DNA of 64,000 nt from Uranotaenia lowii (lineage: Eukaryota > Arthropoda > Insecta > Diptera > Culicidae). The notes below the pieces were generated by a model. The model had not been told where the DNA came from and did no database searches. It saw only the letters and a program-made list of their open reading frames with translations. The position numbers and the translations under genes are program-made. The DNA lies in assembly GCF_029784155.1 (NCBI RefSeq), contig NC_073692.1, positions 236,672,503-236,736,502 of the forward strand. The letters run 5' to 3'. Of the stretch, positions 34,471 through 46,320 are shown piece by piece; position 1 is the first letter of the stretch, and every line of letters begins with the position of its first letter.

Positions 34471-37000
34471 TTTTCCAAATAAAAAGTTTTTAATTTTCTC
34501 TAACTTTTTTCTCAATCTATCCTTTCTTGATGAACTCATTTCGAATAAAGCAGTTTAAGTTAATGTCAATAAAACATAGATATAGATGCTGAAAAACACG
34601 TATTGATCCGTGACTTTTGACGTGACATATTCCGGTAGAATCACCCTAAGAACATTTGGAATGAATAGTAATGGAAATGATGAGATATTTTTGACACTCC
34701 TTGTTCCATTTTCTTGCCTCGAACAAGAAAGCTGAATTAGATTAGATCAGTCCTTTGTCATCTTGATTTTTTCTTCCAATCGATGACACAGCAGAATAAA
34801 ACCAGCCTTGAATCAAACCAGCAAAGTTTTTCTACCCAGAAAAGTTAATAGAATGTGATAAAATTCACAAATAAACTTTTTAATGCAAAAATTTGACAAC
34901 TAAAGATTTTGAATAGTTTTCTAGTGATTTCATATCAGAATCTATAATATGAATCATAAATCTAAACATAAATTCGAAATTGCAATACGACATATGAATC
35001 GGAAACGTGAAATCGATGTATTTTGTAGCCTACCTTCAGGCGTATTTTTTCCTAGATTTTTCTGCAAAAACATCTTTTTCACACAACACCTTTTTAAACA
35101 TGTTTAATAAAATTTATTATTTCACAAATTGTAAGCTTTTAAAACAGACACTGCAAAAAAACTTCCATTCCACACGCTTGGACGTGTGGTGAAACGTAAA
35201 ACCACACTGCAATCCCTGGTTACCAGAAGCAATTTGTTTCCGGTAAAAATGACGCAGTTTGGGAAGATGCTGTGTCTTTGCAATAATAAAAAAGGGAAAA
35301 ACAAAACCATCATCCGTACGTCGTTTTATGAAAGGATATCATACCCCATCGTGGCGCTGTTGACGATGATGAAGTTGATTCAGAACGTAAAGTACCTACA
35401 ACCACACGCTAACTGAACTTGGCTTATAAAACAACACCGAGTAAGGGGGATGATGATGCTGATGGTCACTTTCTCGTTAGTTGCTCTCTTTTTTTTTGTT
35501 TTCGACAATTGTTCGGCCTACGTTTTCTCTCCTTCTACCCAGAGGTGATGTATTTTAGAAGGCAAACACTGCCAAAAGATAAAATCCGTCAATCTCAGAC
35601 AGTTTGACATGACGAATTTTGACACCCCCAGGGATGTTGGCCTGTATAAGGGTGGTTCGGGATATGAAATTATAGGAAATCTCCACCTACTCTTCCAGCT
35701 TCTGTTGGGGAAGGATGAAAACGTTTCTAAAAACTATATTTCCATTACCATTACCAACAAATTGTGGCGTGTTTGGAAGCTTGATGATAAAATAACGTAG
35801 CCCTATCTCTCCGTGCTCCTCGGAATCTGTCAGAGTGTCACTGACATCGTGACATTGGAACGACTCATCAAGTTTATTGAATGAAAGTTGGTGTACCGAG
35901 TGGCACCGCCAATGGATGATGGGTGTGGGTATGGCGTCGTCGTCGTTGTTGTTGTTGACGACGTCGACGGCGTCGTCGTCGTGTACGGGGATGCGTTCGT
36001 CGAGTTGTTGGTTTTTCGTGGCAAAAGTGTGACCGCGAACAAAGGAAATTCAACCCCTGAGCTGGTTGTTGTTTTTCTGTTCCCATCGTCAGCGACCAAC
36101 GAAGTGATTCGGCGTTGGGGTGAGACGTGTTTGTGTGGTTTCTTCACTCTCGTGCTGGCGCATAGCAACAATTCAGAAACTTTTTCGCGCCAGGACCTTT
36201 CGGGTGAGGACAGACATCCTCAAGATTTGAACGTAAAAATGACGAGCAGGGGTAATTGCCTGCGAAAACAAATATTCCTGGATCCCCCTTTTCTAGATTA
36301 TAATTATTCTTAGAAGACAGATACAACCGATTGATATCACGAACCTCGCGATATCAATTTATAATACGTACGTTTGACGGATAGCAGGAGAAAAAAAACC
36401 GACAAAAGACATGCAAAAGCAACACGCACATTAGACCGCTCAACTATGCGATAGGAATCTCCGCAATACGTACTAGCACTAGCTGTCAATCAAATCAGCA
36501 CAACGCTCAACTCCGGCCGGTTGGTCGGCCAGCCAGCAGCGATCACACTCATCATGATCGTCATCTGCCTGCCGGCAGCCACAGGCGATCTTCTCCGGGT
36601 AGGTCAGTTCAGCGCGTTCAAGCAACGACTTCAACGACGATCGAGTGACAAGCACGTCATAGAAAGCTGATAAGTTATACGAATACCGAAATGAATAACT
36701 CTTCTTATCACCTCGCCGGCTGCGCTGCAGCATCATATCGCAATTATTTAGAATAAATTTGCAATGCGATGTGCTGTCTCTCGGGCCTTTTGACTACTAA
36801 GTCGTCTGTTTGGTGTCACGAGAGATGATGGGGAACCGCGTGACTTGGACTCTGTTTGCATCAGTCAATGTACAGTTACGAATTCGAAATCGACTCACGA
36901 GTTTAGAATTATGAAAAATTCTCATTTTTGCAAAAGGTTCATAATCATCAGCCTTATAGGCATGAATTTAAAAAAAAAAATCTTCTAATTTTTTGTTTAT
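34471..37000. other. Unassigned DNA, GC-richer from about 35150 to 36850
   Basis: No gene is established. The 35.9-36.0 kb part is a GTC/GTT triplet run (gtcgtcgttgttgttgttgacg) generating long frames on both strands. A minus-strand frame of 85 codons (36479-36736, with several Cys and acidic residues) is the least repeat-like candidate and might be an exon, but nothing corroborates it. Confidence 0.35.
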
Positions 37001-37160
37001 TCGATTATAGCTGTTTTTACATCTTTATGTCATTTGCAACTTTATATCAACGTTGACAGTTATTGAAAACTTACCCGATTCAACTTCGATGTTTACTCTT
37101 GAGCTCAAACTCATGGACATCGGCTCAACAAGCAACTGACTTGCCAGCTGAGCTTGTTGG
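37001..37160 (-). repeat. tRNA-derived SINE, diverged copy
   Basis: Read on the - strand, agctcagctggcaagtcagttgc (box A region) begins near 37153 and gccgatgtccatgagtttgagctc (box B region) lies near 37120-37097. A body follows that ends ataaagatgtaaaaac...tataatcga near 37001. Each part matches the copy at 57950-58134 in order. Such elements are transcribed by Pol III and copied by a LINE-encoded enzyme. Box B is decayed here. Confidence 0.75.
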
Positions 37161-37264
37161 CATGTTGAAATGTCAACAATGTTAAAAACGAAAAAAAATT
37201 TAGGAACATCTTTTAGAATTTCACCTAATTTTCTATCGTTGTATGAATCCTACAATAAGCTTAC

Positions 37265-37530
37265 CAGATTGCCCGGTTTCACTCGGATTTATTCCCTTTA
37301 TTGACAAAATCAAATAAAAAACTCAAATTAAATTTCATAGTTATAGGTTTCGTCGTCCAAAAACTTCATTTTTTGAGCACCTTCTAGAAAAACGAACATG
37401 AATGGTTTTTTGGAGGCTTTAAATTTCATTTCTAAATCTCATGATTCGTTTAGAAGTGATTTTCTAACTGAATTTTATTAAAACCATGACTAAGTTTTCC
37501 ACAAATTTGCCCGGAAATTGCCAGGATTGT
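37265..37530 (+). repeat. Dispersed TTGCCCGG-ended repeat
   Basis: The left end has accagattgcccggtttcactcgg and the right end has tttgcccggaaattgccagga near 37505, giving roughly inverted or repeated ends. Homologous sequence occurs inverted at 48600-49045 (tgccaggttgcccgg and ggatttattcactttttttt) and partly at 5450. Non-coding. Confidence 0.5.
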
Positions 37531-37719
37531 AGGAAGAACATTTTAATGTTAAAGCGCGAACACGAAATTATTGCGACACATTCAACAGGGCATATCTTTT
37601 GACCATTGGGTTAAAATCAACCAAATTTTGCTGACTTTTCGAGAGGACAAATTTTTTCCAAACACCTGAAATTTCCTGACCTGTCACACCGGCAGTTGGG
37701 AATAATGTTCAACTTTCAC

Positions 37720-37981
37720 CATTCAACCAAGTTCAACGAAGTTCGCCTCCAAATATCTCGTTTGGCAGGCCATTTGCTCTTGCGGACTAAGGAGTGAGCC
37801 TTTTGTGCCAAAGGACACAGTGAATGGCGAGATCTACAAATCTGAGTGCTTCGAGAAGCGCCTTTTGCCGTTCTCGCAGCTGCACGACGAAGCTCCGCTA
37901 TTTTGGCCAGATTTTTCATCATGCCACTATTCTGAAAGTTTCCTGAAGTGGTGTGAAGCCAATTCTATACATTTTAAACGA
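37720..37981 (+). pseudogene. Mariner transposase catalytic-core fragment
   Basis: The + strand reads KFASKYLVWQAICSCGLRS from about 37735, then after a frameshift near 37785-37800 continues FVPKDTVNGEIYKSECFEKR, FWPDFSSCHY (second catalytic Asp at about 37910), and WCEANSIHF. This corresponds to the middle of the transposase at 31.8-32.2 kb (KYLVWQVICTCGLKS, WVDLASCHY) but is a distinct sequence. Both ends are lost: the left in unrelated DNA, the right at a hexamer microsatellite. Confidence 0.85.
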
Positions 37982-38007
37982 CATTCGCATTCGCATTCGC
38001 ATTCGCA
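37982..38007 (+). repeat. CATTCG hexamer microsatellite
   Basis: Four tandem cattcg units plus a partial one directly follow the transposase fragment. The repeat marks the breakpoint of that fragment. Confidence 0.9.
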
Positions 38008-38009
38008 TG

Positions 38010-40757
38010 AACAGTCGCCTAAAACTTCGGTTGGCGCTACTCAGCAACTCTCCGTTTTATGAAATTACAGTTTTTTTAAATTGTACAACCTTCTCTTTTG
38101 AGATGATGTTACACTTTCCAACCTGTAGTTTCAATAGAAACTGAAGTCTTTCAGTTCGTTGCCTTAGATTATTTAATCTCTTAAACTGAAAAACCAGTCC
38201 CCACAGAATGTTGAAGGTGCCCTGACCGAACCCTGCGGACTGTGTGGGTAAAAGGGGAAGGAATGTTAGTCACTTAAGTGACTCACGTTTATTTAACAAG
38301 TAGATGCAGAGATCTCTACGATCCACCCATAAACGTGGGGAGGTTTGTAACAGGTAATTGGGAAAGGTAAACCCTGGGAGATGCTTGGCCAGCATTGCGG
38401 GTGATGCGGGTGATGATTTCGTCCTACACCTCCTATTCTCCTAAAGTTTCCTACTGAAACATCTAGCTCTACCATTGAGGCTGATAAACAAAAATTTTTA
38501 AAAAAATTAAATTTGACGTAATTTTAGTCAAATGCATTGATATTTTAATGTTATATACCTACCGAAATATTTTAAATAAACATGAAATATATCTAAAACG
38601 ATCCCATCAAAATTGCAGGGCCTGCTAGAAAATTCGCAATATTTATGTTAAAATTTACTATAAACCCCTTACTATTTTCCCTAATAAATGTTTGTACTAT
38701 AAATTTTCAAAACAAGCATCTAACGTTGATTGATCAAATTTTATAAAATTGACACATCATATTCTTGAAAATGTACTTTAGCAAGTGTTGGGGTATTATT
38801 AGATATTTTTTGAAAACCTTTGCTTACTATTTGAAAATTAATAGTACAATATTCTAACTAGCCTCAATATTTTCATTAATCATTAATATCAAAAGAATCC
38901 AAAATGGTCGTACTACACTTAATACGATCGGTTTTTCCTGCTACGCTTCCGGCCGAGGACTGTTATCAATTTCATGACACAAAACTATCTGAATTTGATC
39001 TTTAAATCAACAAACTATATTTAAACTCCATATTTGCCATTTAAACTCCAAAAACTTTTTGCGCTGATTGTGCAAAACCATCGCTACGTGTTACTACAAA
39101 ACTAGAAACACTACATCAAACTACTATTTTTCTGAACACCTTGTATGCATTTTGAGTTACATTCCAAAATTTTTAGCCTTTTAGAACAAACAATTAACAG
39201 CTCAAAAAAACTTGTGTTTTAAGGAAAAAAAGTATATCCAATTCCTCAAATAAAAGCAATACTAGATTGTGTTAAATGATTCTTTAAATGTTAGGAGAAA
39301 AAAAAACAGTTCTCCCTATCAATAAAAACCAAATGAAAATTTGAAAAAAGAAATCTAGGATGTACAATTTTTGGTAGATTAGCTATCGTAACGAAGATAC
39401 ATAGAGTTAAACTTCCTAACGCTTTTTACTCCAACTTAATCAATTTTTAGCTACCTTTCAGGCAGCAAAAGAACTTGAAATACGAAAAAAACACAATTTA
39501 AATGGAAAGTTCGAACTATAATTTTAAACCTCATGTGCTTTATTTTTTGCACACTTTATTTTTTCACACTTTATTAATATTTTTGAAATATGAGCTTGTA
39601 TGAAAATTTATTTTAAATTACTGTTCTTCATTTAATAAGCATTTCATTTTGTACCATATGAAAAAAATAGGTTGGAGAGGAAAAAATTAAGTGAATGGAT
39701 CAAATACTACCATCCTCTACACAAGATTAAAAAGGAAAACCAACATATGGAAATTTTATTAAGTATTCATGTTTTGAATAAAAGTGTACTTAGCTTTTTG
39801 GGGATTTGGTGATGAAGATAACTCGATCAATAAATCAATTGGATTTCCTCCTGATGTTTTCCGTTGCTTGCACTCACGGAGGGCCGACTCTTGACCATTT
39901 CTTCCAGGTGTCGAAAATTCTTGACTGAGATGGATCAGCTGATATTGGGGAGACTATCGGGTTCGCTTCTTCAGAAAATTCTAATCAATAAAGCTTCGGT
40001 CTTCAATAATTTTTTACAAACTTTATAAATTTTCAATTTTCGGAATTGCAGTTTTTACTGTCAGAATAAAACGCGTCCGCTTTGTTCTTCCACAGCCTAC
40101 CGAGTCTCTATACATTTTAAACGACATGTTATGAAAATGGAAAAAAAACTGAGAGACTAGTACCGGATGACACTGTAAGGACTTTTCTTTTGATTTTTTA
40201 AGAAAATATATGTATGATACTACCCTAAAATTTTGGTTTAATTTCAAGCATTATAAGAAAATTGGCATGACATTTTCGGTGTTGCAAAAATTTCGTGTTC
40301 GCCCTGTATTCTACAATGAAGAAACTCTTCAACGCGTGTCTTAACAACCTGTTTAAAAATCTGCCATTTTATTTCAGTCTTCCACTTCGAGTACCGGGTC
40401 AAAAGCGGTTCAATCTATGCAAATTCAAAGTCATATTTCATGGAAATTTGAGAAAAGTTAAGGATATTATTCTTGAAGTTTATCTTTCAACAAAATAATG
40501 CCGAAATTGATGTCCTCTAGAAGACTTTGGGAGGATTTTCCAAGAGGAAAATTTCTTTTGATGTGTGTTGTTTAGTGACCAGTTGACGGAGTGACCAGAT
40601 TTTAATCCTATTTAAAGTTCTAGGGAGTGAATTTTGGAAGTTTGGGGTACCTAAAAGATCATTTTTAGCCCATGCAAAAGATAAATAAACATTAGGAATA
40701 ACAATTTATTTAGTCAGGCGGAACAAAATTCCATAGCCTAAATGCCACAATTAACTA
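38010..40757. other. Unassigned DNA
   Basis: No gene is supported. The part 38190-38480 is GC-richer and might be an untranslated piece of a retroelement, but no motif proves it. The remainder is strongly A/T-rich with short chance frames. Confidence 0.45.
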
Positions 40758-41523
40758 AAGTGTCATACCCGGGATTTCGACCGGGAATTCCCGGGAAATA
40801 AAAAAAAATCGGGAAATCCCAAATCACGGGAAACGCTAAAAATCAGAGGAATTATCAAGGCCAATGAAAAATGCTGAATTACTAACAATTTACACGATTC
40901 TACGTGGTTCTACGTTCTACCTTGATATATGGGTTAGACTTAAACATTTTATTCTTCTAAAAACCGAATTTGGAAAAAAAAGTTTTTCCGTTCGACAACT
41001 GAGTGTGAAAGTGAAAAACGATAAAGAATCTATTGAACCAATTAGCTCCAATAAGGATACGCTACGAAAAGAATCTGAATGTTCTATTTTGCAACACTCA
41101 TCATTTTAAAATTTCCGTTTCGCAAACTGTTGAAAGTAGCAAAATCATCGGAAAAGGAATAACATATTTCGAAACAAAAGGATAGTGATCTGAAAATTAA
41201 CGAGATTTGATGAATAACTTGAAGTCTAGCTAAACTAACTTCTATCGATAGTAAAAATTCTTTCTCAATTATTTTAAATTTTTGCAGTGAAGTTTGTCAG
41301 TTAAAGTACTTTGTTTTTGGGTCTTGGATTTTATAATTGCTAAAAGTTTTAAAATTTATTGCTATACTACTGACTAAATATTTTAAAAATATTATATAGA
41401 TGAGGTTTCGTATGCAATAGAGTGTAAAAATCTTTAATTTCTCTCTTTCCCGGGATCCCGAGAAGTCCCGGGAAAGGGATTGTCAGATTTCCCTATTCCC
41501 GGGAACGCGTAAATGGACACTCT
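40758..41523. repeat. Element with CCCGGGAA-rich ends
   Basis: The left 80 bp contain cccgggatttc, ccgggaattcccggga, and cgggaaatccc. The right 80 bp contain cccgggatcccgagaagtcc, cccgggaaaggg and ttcccgggaacgcg. The outer words agtgtcat (left) and atggacact (right) are inverted, consistent with a non-autonomous TIR element of about 765 bp. The interior is AT-rich and non-coding. Confidence 0.55.
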
Positions 41524-41744
41524 ACAATTAATCAATGCCAGTCGAAATCTAGATGTTTCACCTTATTAAAATCGAAAAGAAAAAAAACTGAAAAAATACT
41601 TGAATGTGAATGATTGTAAAAATAAAAGTGAGAGTTCTGTTTTATGCGCCTTTAGGGTTGATGACGTTTAATTGTTTTTCTTTTGTTTGGAATGTTTAAA
41701 CAACCACTGAAGTTTATAGAGTTTTTTTAGTGTTATTGACACAT

Positions 41745-41815
41745 TGTGGATCAAATACGAGATATATCGTTTTTTCAATTGCCGCTAGTGTGCTACACTT
41801 CGAGCATAAAGGCGC
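41745..41815 (+). repeat. Dispersed repeat fragment, partner at 26676-26745
   Basis: Shares ggatcaaatacgagatat and about 50 bp of following sequence with the partner, in the same orientation. Sequence becomes GC-rich immediately after it. Confidence 0.55.
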
Positions 41816-42460
41816 CCGCACAATACCACGTCAGACGTCGCGTCGCGTCACCTGTCAACGCTGTCGTTAAGTACTAAAACACTGGAGTGACGCACCCGAC
41901 GATTTTCGCATCACAATGCAGCGTCGAAAGACATAGCAACCGAAAGTTTGTTTTGGTTTGCTGCTTTCGTCCCATTTGTTGTCAATTTCTCCGGAATTTT
42001 CGCTGGTTGAAGGACAGCTGCCGCCCCACAAAAGGGAGGCCTGGTGAAATTTATTCAAAATAAAGGATACAGCAGGTAAGGTAATTCAAATAGTGCTGAA
42101 TTACTGATTTATTTTTAAAATTACAAACATATGGTTTCTTTTAGGTTTTCCATAAAATCGGCCGTCGAACTGAAGCATCTTATGTAGCCGATCAGTAGCG
42201 GAAAGGATCTGAATCGATCAAAAGTTTAAGCTATCGCACGGACCGAATAAATTAGAGCCAGTTTAGTGTTTGTGTAAGCTAGTGAGGATCAAAACCATCC
42301 AACCTCAACGGAAGAGTATGCTCATGCGGCTCCGCAACTCCTCAACAGCACGGTGTCAATTTAACACGGAAGACAATGCAATACCGACTATGGTACAGAT
42401 ATACCAGCGTTCATGGTTTGCTTTTTGCACTTGAAATTGAAATATTCTGGAATATGGAAA
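41815..42460 (+). pseudogene. Possible decayed spliced transcript with a 69-bp intron
   Basis: A GC-richer stretch is interrupted at 42076-42144 by sequence with the hallmarks of a small insect intron: donor agcag|gtaagg, a branch-like tactgat near 42102, and acceptor tttcttttag|g. Joining across it leaves one frame open from about 42010 (KGGLVKFIQNKGYSRFSIKS at the junction) to a TAG near 42185. Further broken frames follow (SEDQNHPTSTEEYAHAAPQL). Stops both upstream and downstream make an intact gene unlikely. It may be a non-coding RNA, a 5' untranslated region, or a duplicated gene fragment. Confidence 0.35.
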
Positions 42461-44346
42461 TTTTAAAACTTTATTTCCCCCCCTTCGGGTTAAAATGTGG
42501 AAGGAGAAGTGAGACGAAATAAGAATTCGGTCTTAAATATTGTAGACATTCAAATAAATACATAATGTATAAAAACAATCGATTGTTTGCTGGCTTGATT
42601 GTTTATCATCAATCGGCTCAGAAACCATCAAACCATGATGCTAGAGCTTTGTCAGTCTTAATTGTGTTTCTATAACACCTGGATTAAGAATAGCACTTAT
42701 CATTTGAAAATGTTCCAGGTGCTTTTTAGTCACTCGGAATGCTCTGGAAAGAAATTGAAATATTTAAAAAAAAAGTTCATTTGTTAAGGAAAGTTAAGTG
42801 CAAGAAGAAAATTATAATTTAAGCTGTGGTAATATTTCGAATAATTTTAAGGGAATCAATAGAAAAAAAACCCTCTCGCGTTTCCAACGCAAATCGAACC
42901 AAAAAAAGGCGACATTCCTTCCTATTCCTTCAAGCTGGTTATTCCAATATGCCTGTTTTGTTCCCATTTCAAGGCGATTATATTTGGGGACAAAGTATCG
43001 ATTTTTCCCGATTCGAGTTTGGTGTCGCCTTGGGGTATTTTTTCTGTTGTTGTGCCGTCTTTGTAACAGGGAGCACGCATTTCCCAACCAAAAAAATGGC
43101 TGCGTAGAACGACGCCCTACCAGTCTTTCCACAGGGTGGAATATTAAGAGTGCTGACAGATTTCGATAACCAATTGAATGCTTATTGTCCGGGGTTACTT
43201 AATGAGAAACAGTTTTTCCTGTTATTATCTACCAATAAAATTGTACCATGGGATTGGGAAACAGTTGGAACCGCTACTAATCAGTGCGTTACTCCGTCAA
43301 TCCGGAAGCTCCAGCTTCCCGGATTTCTGTATCAAGTAGCGGCAAAAAGCAACTGTCTTGAGCAACTGGGTGGAAGAAAAGTTCCAGACTGTGTGGAAAA
43401 CACAACAGAGGCGACAGACAACAGGCGCCTTGGAAATCACTTTCCCGCTTCTGCGGGAGCCATAACCTGATGCCAAGAATCCTGGCCCCAAATTGGGGAT
43501 ATCTTATGGGAAACATTGGCCGCCTTGTCGGGCTGAAAAACATGCTTACTTGCTTGCTGGTTCATTGATTTGGAACTATCGCTTGAAGTAGGGGTTTTGG
43601 GGAATGAGAAGAGTTTTAAGGACAAATATACCGAAATCACGTCATTTTTTTCTTGTTTGTAATTTAAGAATTCATGAATTACTTACTTTTTGCTAGTTGA
43701 ATACAATGAGTTTCATCGATGTTAAAAAAACATTTCATTCAACAAATCATTGAAGATAATCTCAAATGTTTTTGGTAGGTACAATTTCCCTCTGTCACTT
43801 GTTGAAGTACCTAATGCGTTCCATTGTATTCCATCACAATATTTTTACGCAGCACCAAATCCCGTCGTGCATCGCTTCACTCAATCAAGGTGTCAATGAA
43901 TGAAGGAAATACTCAATGAATGAATGAGTGAAATTGTGCTTCACCAAGAAGCGATTTTCTTTTCCGAGGAAACAACAAAAGACCTTCCACGGATCAGCGA
44001 ATTCCCAAAGGCCCAACTGATCAATACGGGAAAAACATCGTTCCATCATATTGAGAGAGGCTCCCATTCATTGAGGAAGTAAGTGAGCTGCAGTTATTAT
44101 TGATTCAAGGAAATCACATTCTCAGGAATGGGAAACCTTTTCCGAAAATCTTAGGGGTTGAGGATGAATTGATGACATTCAATTCGTCAACTCCCAAGCA
44201 CTGGGATTGTGGTGGAATATGTCAAGGACTACTTCGTTCTTAGAGTTTCGGGAAGCGCGTAAGTTGGTTCAAAAGTAAATGTCGATGAATTTTCCAAAAG
44301 AAAAAAATTAAACAAAAAAAATACCATTTAGAAGTTTAGACACTAA
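42461..44346. other. Unassigned DNA
   Basis: No gene is established. Overlapping open frames of 93-123 codons occur on both strands at 42798-43470, which argues against any single one being real. Near 43890-43930 there is a caatgaatgaa tetramer-like repeat. Confidence 0.4.
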
Positions 44347-44647
44347 GAGCAAGTTCACTGGTGTTGGGAAAAAGTGGTAGAAATTTCGTCACTTTTTGCA
44401 TATTTTAAAAATTTTGTCATGCAAAAACATTATCAAGATCTGTGGCCTTCAATTTTTTCTGCAACACGAGTTGTATTTTCGCATGCTGTGATGCAAAAAT
44501 AGCAATATTTCTATCGCATACGGCAGAAATAGAAACAGGGCTGTAAAAAAATAAAACGTCCAAAGATCTTGAAAACATTTTTGCAGGGTAAAATTTTCAA
44601 AATGTTAAAATTTCTACCACTATTTCCCAACACCAGTGAACTTGCTC
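44347..44647 (-). mobile_element. 301-bp MITE with TAA target duplication, copy 2
   Basis: Its ends gagcaagttcactggtgttg and the complement are identical to those of the copy at 20926-21230. TAA flanks both sides (44344-44346 and 44648-44650). The inner palindromic block (cgcatgctgtgatgcaaaaa) appears as the reverse complement of that in copy 1, so the two insertions are in opposite orientation. Non-coding; PIF/Harbinger-type by its TSD. Confidence 0.9.
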
Positions 44648-46024
44648 TAAGAAGTGATAATTTAAAAAAAATCAAAAATAAAAAATAAGACCGCGTTTTG
44701 AGATAACAGATATTTAAAATTGACACACTCTAGTAAAATAAAAATCCGCGAGGGGACAACATTTTGCGTTTGGTGTCCCATCGGGCGACGGACGGGATGT
44801 CGTTTAATGAAAATCATTCACGCATTGCGATTTGAAAAGACGAAAAAAGGAAACATAATCCTCCTGTTCATTTTGGTCTTAAGCGATGTATTTTGGTTTT
44901 TTTTGCTTGCCAAGCGGTGTGAAAAAAGGGTACAATTATAACATTTTGGAATATTTACGACGAGCTTCATCTGTGAGCCGTTTATTAAGATGTTGTAGCC
45001 AAGTAGGGTAAATGATCTTGAGCGGAACTAGTCGAAATCTGATCTTGAGCGGAACCATTTACTTTTCCTAAGATCTAGGCAATGGTTATTTATGAATCTT
45101 ATCGAGATGTTCATAAAACACTTTTTTAAGATCTTTTCATACAATCTTTGTCATTTTTGCTAAAATTTATGGAATGAAATAACGTTATTAAAAGCTTTAA
45201 AAACATACGCTTTTCTGCTGCAATTTTCACCAATCTATGCTGACTTTGAACGTCAATTTATATAACTCTTGGCCGCTATAAACTGATTCTCAATGATTAA
45301 AATGGTAGAAATATTCTTTAAAAAGCATTATTCGGGTTTTTGTAACAAGTTTTCCATTGAAATATCAATTAATCGCTTAGTTTTTAAAAGTAAAATATGA
45401 TCTTGAGCGGAACCATCTTTGATCTTGAGTGGAACTACAGCTTCCGAAAAAAACCGCTAGGTTCGCGGCCTTATGCCTTATGTCTCACACGCAGGTTTTA
45501 CCCCTGAATGTAAGCAACACCCTTCTATTTTTCTTATTATATCAGCTTTAGGGACAGAAAAAATATAAAATTAAGCTCGAATAAAACTAAAAATTTATTT
45601 AATTGGTGTCACAGCGTACCAAACCAGGCACTCAAAATGTTAAATTTATTGGAGTACAGGAAATGTTTTCGATTCTTTCTTTCAGAAGGACGATGGTCAG
45701 GTGGAGGAAGGCTTTCATACACATTTTTTGGCATTATTCGAGAACTAATGAAGCTAATAAAGTAAAATCATTATTCCTGAATGAAAATCAATCTCCATAG
45801 CCATTACTATTCGATCTCCAAGAAGCATGCGATTGAAGAGGAAGTTCTTGATCATTGATGTTGAAATTCCAATAGCAAACGATATACTAATAAACAAAAA
45901 TTCAAATTATTTTTAACACAAATTCTTCCAGTTCTAAAATGTGTTGCAAAGCACATCTGGTTAGCTATTTTATAATACTTAACGATTCAATTGGTGGCCT
46001 GGTTGAAAACCTATCTGATTCCCT

Positions 46025-46095
46025 ACTGTTTGATGTTTAGACTCATGGAAATCGGTTTTGGAAATAAGTATTTTATCTATTGAGCTAAATGCTTT
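46025..46095 (-). repeat. Highly decayed tRNA-derived SINE fragment
   Basis: Read on the - strand, tttagctcaatagataaaata then aaccgatttccatgagtctaaacatc aligns in order with the head of the SINE at 58134 (tagctcagttggcaag, gccgatggccgtgagttcgag, taaac). Box B has lost its TTCGA core. It lies within element copy B. Confidence 0.45.
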
Positions 46096-46204
46096 CCATA
46101 TATTTTTTTAAATATGAATTAATTTTATCGTGATTCCTAAGAAACTGGAATTTATTATAAACTTTGTTCTATGAATAAGTTGTTTCGAGCAAGAATGCTG
46201 AAAT

Positions 46205-46320
46205 CAAAGAAAAATCTGAAATTTCATAGAATTTTGAGCAAATTTTTATCACAGAATCTGTGCCACTGAACACAGAAATATGAAATATTCACAGATTTCA
46301 CAGAATTTTAGAATTTTGAA
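46205..46320 (-). repeat. TTCTGTGAAATCTG repeat, inverted partner at 47690-48090
   Basis: The complement of this segment reads ttctgtgaaatctgtgaata then ttctgtg...ttctgtgataaaaatttgctca, which matches ttctgtgaaatctgcgaata and following sequence near 47968-48080. The unit is A/T-rich and non-coding; it is probably part of an old dispersed repeat. Confidence 0.55.

Noticed and set aside
36479..36736. 85-codon minus-strand frame with Cys and acidic residues
   Set aside because: Possible exon but no homology, splice or conservation evidence from the sequence alone.
42798..43470. Overlapping frames of 93-123 codons on both strands
   Set aside because: Mutually overlapping, no motif, no splice or start support.
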